Below are positions 59,971 to 64,000 of a stretch of DNA of 64,000 nt, one piece after another. Numbering within the stretch: the first letter of the stretch is position 1; each line of letters starts with the position of its first letter. A program made the translations under genes and the position numbers. The stretch is from Paenibacillus sp. HB172176 (GTDB lineage Bacteria > Bacillota > Bacilli > Paenibacillales > Paenibacillaceae): contig NZ_JAATHD010000003.1 in assembly GCF_011947265.1 (NCBI RefSeq), forward strand, positions 62,001-126,000. Reading direction: 5' to 3'. The notes beneath the pieces were generated by a model. The model worked only from the letters and a program-made list of their open reading frames with translations, had not been told where the DNA came from and did no database searches.

Positions 59971-60084
59971 TAATGAACCTCCAATTTTCTATTTTTTTGC
60001 CTCTGCCTAGTCATGATGCAATCTTGCGATTAAACGTCATGAACCGATTACACCGGCCTCACCGCCTCTCGAATCAGCATAATC

Positions 60085-60098
60085 TGAATGCGCTTTCA
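60085..60098 (-). promoter_or_regulatory. CcpA cre-like site upstream of the GH9 gene
   Basis: On the minus strand TGAAAGCGCATTCA fits the core TGNNARCGNWWWCA at all positions; the two flanking W positions do not fit. It lies about 115 bp before the GH9 start codon. Direct binding is not shown. Confidence 0.5.
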
Positions 60099-60395
60099 CC
60101 TAGATCATAGAGAAATAGAAGAGAGAATACTATGATATAAATTGACATCAATGTGATCAATTTCAGCATATTAAATTCGACATGCGTTTTGGGCAGGAGA
60201 TTCATACATGCCGTAGAAGGGGGATGCAAAGCTTGAAATTCATCACGATGATCTTGTAATCTATCATCGACTTTCGACAGGATTTGAACTATGCTATGTT
60301 CCAACTTCGATGACTGTCGCTAACGTGCAACCTGCTCGAAATCCCATACCATTTCTCGAAAGGAGGAGGTTTATATCCGGATATAGCTGCTTTTC

Positions 60396-60421
60396 TATAA
60401 TGATCGATGTAAGCGCTTAAT
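60396..60421 (+). promoter_or_regulatory. Promoter with overlapping cre-like site, PL8 gene
   Basis: TATAAT at 60396-60401 is followed by TGTAAGCGCTTAAT (60408-60421), a near-palindromic cre that deviates only at the final CA. The site covers the expected transcription start, a position typical of CcpA repression. No clear -35 precedes the -10. Confidence 0.6.
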
Positions 60422-60442
60422 AATTAGAAAGAAGGGATGAGA

Positions 60443-63400
60443 ATGATGGGGCAAATGAAAAAGAGACTGGATTCAAGAATCGTCATGATCGCCATGATCA
60501 TGTTGCTCACGATTGCGATACTTGGCAATATTGGAGCTCAGAAGACCTATGCTTCGGATGAATACGACGCGATGCGCGAGCATCGTCAGGAGATGCTGAC
60601 GGGAGGAAGCTCCCTTAATGGGAGTGATCCGGATATTGCCACATCCATTGCTTTAATCACGGATGAGGCGAACGCGCTTTGGACATCGATGGATGTGTCG
60701 GCAAGCCGGACCTACTTGTGGAGCGACATTCAGGCATACGGCAACTCGGTCCATGTTCGAACGGATTATGAACGATTGTTCAAGATGGCGCTTGCCTATT
60801 CCGTGACAGGCTCGTCGCTCTACGGCGATGCCTCGCTTGCGGGGGATATTGTGGATGCGCTCGATTATATGTACGATTCAAGATATAACGAGACGATTCA
60901 TCCGACTGCCAGCGGGACGAGCAATTGGTGGGATTGGCAGATCGGCATTCCTATGCCGCTGAATGACACGGTGATGCTGATGTATGATGATCTAACCTCC
61001 TCGCAGGTGACGAATTATATGACAGCGGTCGACCATTTCTCGCCGACCGTTACATTAACCGGAGCGAACCGCTCCTGGAAGGCGATCGTTGTCGCGGGGA
61101 ACGGCATTCTTAGCAAGGACTCGGCCAAGCTTGCGGATGCGAGAGACGGCTTGTCGTCGATCTTCGATTATGTAACCAGCGGAGACGGCTTCTATTCGGA
61201 CGGTTCGTTTATTCAGCACGGCAGTCTTCCTTATACCGGCGGTTATGGCCTCAGCCTGATTCAGGCGGTTGCCGATCTGCTGGAGATGCTTCATGGCTCA
61301 ACTTGGGAAGTGACCGATCCCGACATCGCCAATGTATGGCAGTGGGTGTATGACGCCTACCAGCCTCTTATCTACAAAGGCGCCATGATGGATATGGTAC
61401 GTGGGAGAGAGATTTCGAGATACTATCAAGAGGATCATGTGGCCGGCCATGCCGCGATGGAGAGCATTCTGCAGCTCGCGGAGAGTGCTCCAGCGCAGGA
61501 ATCCGGTGATTTCAAAAGCATGATCAAAGCCTGGATTCAGTCGGATACCTTCCTCGATTTCTATGAGAACGCCTCGCTTCGATCCGTCGCTTTGGCGAAG
61601 AATATCGCGAATGATTCTTCCATTGCCCCGGCCAGTGAGCTGCTGACCTACAGGCAATATGCGGGCATGGACAGAGCCGTTCAGCTGCGACCCGGCTATG
61701 GATTCGGGCTTGCCATGTATTCCAATCGAATTCTCAGCTATGAAGCGATTAACAGCGAGAACGGGAAGGCCTGGTACACTTCCACAGGCACAACGTATCT
61801 CTATAACGGGGATATCGATCAATACAGCGGGGATTATTGGCCGACCGTAGATGCTTATCGTCTCCCGGGAACGACGGTCCTGTCGCAAACCTCCACAGCG
61901 AGCCACAAGAGCGCGAACAATTGGACGGGCGGTACGGATATGGACGATCTGTACGGCGTGTCGGGCATGGATCTCGCCTATGGCTCGAACACGCTGCAAG
62001 CGAAGAAGTCATGGTTTATGTTCGATGACGAGATCGCGGCTCTGGGCGCCGGCATCACGAGCACGGACGGCATTGACACGGAGACCATTATCGAGAATCG
62101 CAAGCTGAATGAGGACGGAGACAATGCCTTTACCGTGGACGGAACGCAGCAAGCCTCGAGCCTCGGCTGGTCGCAGACCTTAACGGGAGTGAATTGGGCC
62201 CATCTCGCAGGCACGGCTTCCGGCGCCGACATCGGCTATTATTTCCCGGAAAATGCGAATGTGGAGGCCTTGCGCGAAGCGAGAACAGGCAATTGGAAGC
62301 AGATTAATTCAAGACCGGGCTCGCCTTCGACCTCGATTACGAGGAATTATTTGACCCTATGGATGGATCATGGCACGAATCCGACCGCAGACAGCTACCA
62401 ATATGCGCTTCTGCCAGGCAAGACAAGCTCTCAGGTTGCGGCGTATGCGGCTAATCCGGATATCGTCACGCTGGAAAATTCGGATGAAGCGCAGGCGGTG
62501 AAGGAGACCTCGCTGAACATGATCGGAGCGAATTTCTGGCAGGATGCTGCGAAGACGGTGGATATGATCACGGTGAACAAGAAGGCTTCCGTGATGACGA
62601 AGGAAGTCGCGGATACCAGCCTTGATGTGTCTGTCAGCGATCCGACGCAAGCGAATTCAGGCACGATAACGGTAGAGCTGGATCGTTCGGCAGCAAGCTA
62701 TACGGCTGATCCCGGCATTACGGTCACGCAATTGTCGCCGACCATCCAGATGACGGTGAACGTCGGCGGTTTGCATGGCCAATCGCTTAAAGCTTCGTTC
62801 GAGCTTGGAGTCCCGGTGGAAGAGGGAGCTATTATCCTTGATAATACGGATTCCGCGTATGTGACGAAAACAGGAACATGGTACTCGGGAACGAACAATC
62901 CCGAACAATTCATCGGCTCGAATTATTGGCATGACAGCAATTCGGGCAAAGGCAGCAAAACAGTTACCTATACGCCGGATATCCCTGCGGCAGGCAGCTA
63001 CAAGGTGTATATGAACTGGACGGAGCAATTCAATCACGCTACGAACGTTCCGGTGACGATTGCTTATGACGGCGGCTCCGACTCGTTAATCGTGGACCAG
63101 ACGGCAGACGGCGGCGTCTGGAATCTGCTTGGCACCTATGATTTTGCCGAAGGCACAACCGGCAGCGTGACGATCAGCAATACGGATACCGATAATTTCG
63201 TTGTAGCGGATGCGGTGAAGTTCGTTCCCGTACCCGTCGTTAATCCAGACCCGGTCATCGTCGACAATGCCGATTTGACTGGCGTGGTCAAGACCGGCAC
63301 CTGGCTTGTCGGAACAAGCAGGCCGGATCGCTACGGCGCGAATTATTGGCATGACGATCAGTCCGGCAAGGGCAGCAAGAGTGTCGCTTTCAGCGCGAAT

Positions 63401-63658
63401 TTGCCAGTGTCGGGCACTTACAACGTCTATGCCATGTGGACCGAATATGCGAACAGAGCGACTCATGTGCCGATCGACATTGACTATGAAGGGGGCTCCG
63501 ATACTGTCTATGTGGATCAGACCGACGACGGAGGCGAGTGGAATTTGCTTGGTTCCTATACGTTCGATGCCGCGTCTGGAGGTGTTGTAACAGTGCGCAA
63601 TGACGGCACGACCGGTTATGTGATCGCCGATGCGGTGAAGTTTGAGTACGTGCCTTAA
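60443..63658 (+). CDS. Secreted polysaccharide lyase family 8 enzyme
   Basis: 1071 residues; ATG 60443 or 60446 fits the GAAGGG site better than ATG 60437. Signal peptide ends near SDEYD (about residue 35). The alpha/alpha-toroid domain carries the PL8 active-site set: N in NWWDWQIGIP (about 160), H and Y in DGSFIQHGSLPYTGGYG (about 250-270) and R in RGREISR (about 320). Central beta-sandwich domains follow to about 800. Two tandem golvesin-C-terminal-like modules of about 125 residues end the protein (both with NYWHD and GSKxVxxxxxxP). PL8 members act on hyaluronan, chondroitin or xanthan; xanthan lyases of Paenibacillaceae share this architecture, but the substrate is not certain. Confidence 0.92.
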   Translation: MMGQMKKRLDSRIVMIAMIMLLTIAILGNIGAQKTYASDEYDAMREHRQEMLTGGSSLNGSDPDIATSIALITDEANALWTSMDVSASRTYLWSDIQAYGNSVHVRTDYERLFKMALAYSVTGSSLYGDASLAGDIVDALDYMYDSRYNETIHPTASGTSNWWDWQIGIPMPLNDTVMLMYDDLTSSQVTNYMTAVDHFSPTVTLTGANRSWKAIVVAGNGILSKDSAKLADARDGLSSIFDYVTSGDGFYSDGSFIQHGSLPYTGGYGLSLIQAVADLLEMLHGSTWEVTDPDIANVWQWVYDAYQPLIYKGAMMDMVRGREISRYYQEDHVAGHAAMESILQLAESAPAQESGDFKSMIKAWIQSDTFLDFYENASLRSVALAKNIANDSSIAPASELLTYRQYAGMDRAVQLRPGYGFGLAMYSNRILSYEAINSENGKAWYTSTGTTYLYNGDIDQYSGDYWPTVDAYRLPGTTVLSQTSTASHKSANNWTGGTDMDDLYGVSGMDLAYGSNTLQAKKSWFMFDDEIAALGAGITSTDGIDTETIIENRKLNEDGDNAFTVDGTQQASSLGWSQTLTGVNWAHLAGTASGADIGYYFPENANVEALREARTGNWKQINSRPGSPSTSITRNYLTLWMDHGTNPTADSYQYALLPGKTSSQVAAYAANPDIVTLENSDEAQAVKETSLNMIGANFWQDAAKTVDMITVNKKASVMTKEVADTSLDVSVSDPTQANSGTITVELDRSAASYTADPGITVTQLSPTIQMTVNVGGLHGQSLKASFELGVPVEEGAIILDNTDSAYVTKTGTWYSGTNNPEQFIGSNYWHDSNSGKGSKTVTYTPDIPAAGSYKVYMNWTEQFNHATNVPVTIAYDGGSDSLIVDQTADGGVWNLLGTYDFAEGTTGSVTISNTDTDNFVVADAVKFVPVPVVNPDPVIVDNADLTGVVKTGTWLVGTSRPDRYGANYWHDDQSGKGSKSVAFSANLPVSGTYNVYAMWTEYANRATHVPIDIDYEGGSDTVYVDQTDDGGEWNLLGSYTFDAASGGVVTVRNDGTTGYVIADAVKFEYVP

Positions 63659-63673
63659 CGCATAAAGGCGCTT

Positions 63674-63722
63674 TGGAGCAGTAAGCGAGTCCTGGCGGAC
63701 GCAATTACTGCTCCATTCTTTT
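63674..63722 (+). terminator. Terminator of the PL8 gene
   Basis: Perfect 11-bp arms TGGAGCAGTAA and TTACTGCTCCA, followed by TTCTTTTTTT. The right arm overlaps the last codons of the convergent AraC gene. Confidence 0.9.
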
Positions 63723-64000
63723 TTTATAATCCATTGGGCTGAGACCATAGGTTTTTTTGAAGGATTGCGAGAAATAGATCACATTGTCATAGCCTACGCG
63801 ATGGGCGATTTCATAGCTTTTGAGCGTAGTGGCGAGCAGCAGCTCGCGCGCTTTTCTCATGCGAACGTCGATTACATAGTTGTGAATGGTCATGCCCGTG
63901 TCTTCCTTGAATTTGGTGCACATGTAGTTTTTGCTCATCTCAACCTGATCCGCAAGCTCTTGAAGGCTGATCTTATCCTTGTAATGCGCCTCAACGTACG
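63705..64000 (-). CDS. AraC-family regulator, C-terminal part (5' end outside window)
   Basis: The frame is open to the window edge, so only about 97 C-terminal residues are visible: the double helix-turn-helix (LQELADQVEMSKNYMCTKFK; IAHRVGYDNVIYFSQSFKKT; the end GLSPMDYKKRMEQ). It is probably the C-terminus of a YesN-type response regulator or of a membrane sensor like that at 34503-36794, but the N-terminal domain is not in the window. Convergent with the PL8 gene. Confidence 0.93.
   Translation of the reverse strand, partial: YVEAHYKDKISLQELADQVEMSKNYMCTKFKEDTGMTIHNYVIDVRMRKARELLLATTLKSYEIAHRVGYDNVIYFSQSFKKTYGLSPMDYKKRMEQ

Overview
The window looks like a chromosomal segment of a Paenibacillus-type member of the Paenibacillaceae. 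The support is indirect but consistent: GGAGG-type ribosome binding sites with frequent TTG/GTG starts, YesM/YesN-style sensor kinases and AraC-type response regulators, LplB/YtcP-type sugar ABC permeases with lipoprotein binding proteins, SLH-anchored giant secreted carbohydrate-active enzymes, CcpA cre sites and a SigV-RsiV lysozyme-response operon. I see no rRNA, tRNA, CRISPR array, transposase or phage gene.

Layout. (1) 1-3480: an OmpR-type two-component system, cut at its kinase end, divergent from a VTC-domain/DUF4956 pair. Both sides carry the same 11-bp-spaced direct repeat, so the pair is the probable target. (2) 3566-5112: Old Yellow Enzyme oxidoreductase with an ArsR repressor. (3) 5645-24191: first glycan-utilisation region, with a short Gfo/Idh-like protein, a substrate-binding protein lacking a lipobox, a YesM-type kinase, an 1824-residue SLH-anchored beta-helix (GH28-like) protein, a Gfo/Idh/MocA dehydrogenase, an FAD oxidoreductase, then two permeases, a lipoprotein binding protein and an AraC-type response regulator. 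The kinase and its only plausible partner regulator are 12.6 kb apart. (4) 24325-27660: an overlapping four-gene operon with sigV, rsiV and an OatA-like O-acetyltransferase split into separate membrane (AT3) and SGNH proteins, with an ECF-type promoter candidate in front. (5) 27884-31390: two unknown membrane proteins, a DUF4184 protein and a tandem GNAT protein. (6) 31571-32430: a large 51-bp-period tandem array between convergent genes. (7) 32458-42694: second glycan-utilisation region, with a cytoplasmic GH20, a membrane-bound AraC-type sensor/regulator, two Gfo/Idh proteins, two permeases and a lipoprotein binding protein. (8) 43140-64000: a secretome region with an SLH-anchored heparinase II/III-like protein, a PL14-like/CBM6 protein, a duplicated helical protein with copper-amine-oxidase-type domains, an MTHFR-like protein, a DEAD-box helicase, a SET protein, a GH9 enzyme, a PL8 lyase and a truncated AraC regulator.

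How it fits together. Secreted GH28-like, PL8, PL14-like, heparinase-like and GH9 enzymes would break down plant or microbial acidic polysaccharides outside the cell. The two CUT1 transporters would import oligosaccharides, and cytoplasmic GH20, Gfo/Idh and FAD enzymes would process them. YesM/AraC sensors would give induction, and cre sites at three of the secreted enzymes point to carbon catabolite repression.

The most unusual signal is non-coding. Several unrelated-looking intergenic repeats (near 5.4, 15.7, 15.8, 31.6-32.4, 42.9, 48.8 and 55.5 kb) all have a 50-51 bp period, and one pair forms an inverted repeat of about 205 bp around a 12.3-kb block.
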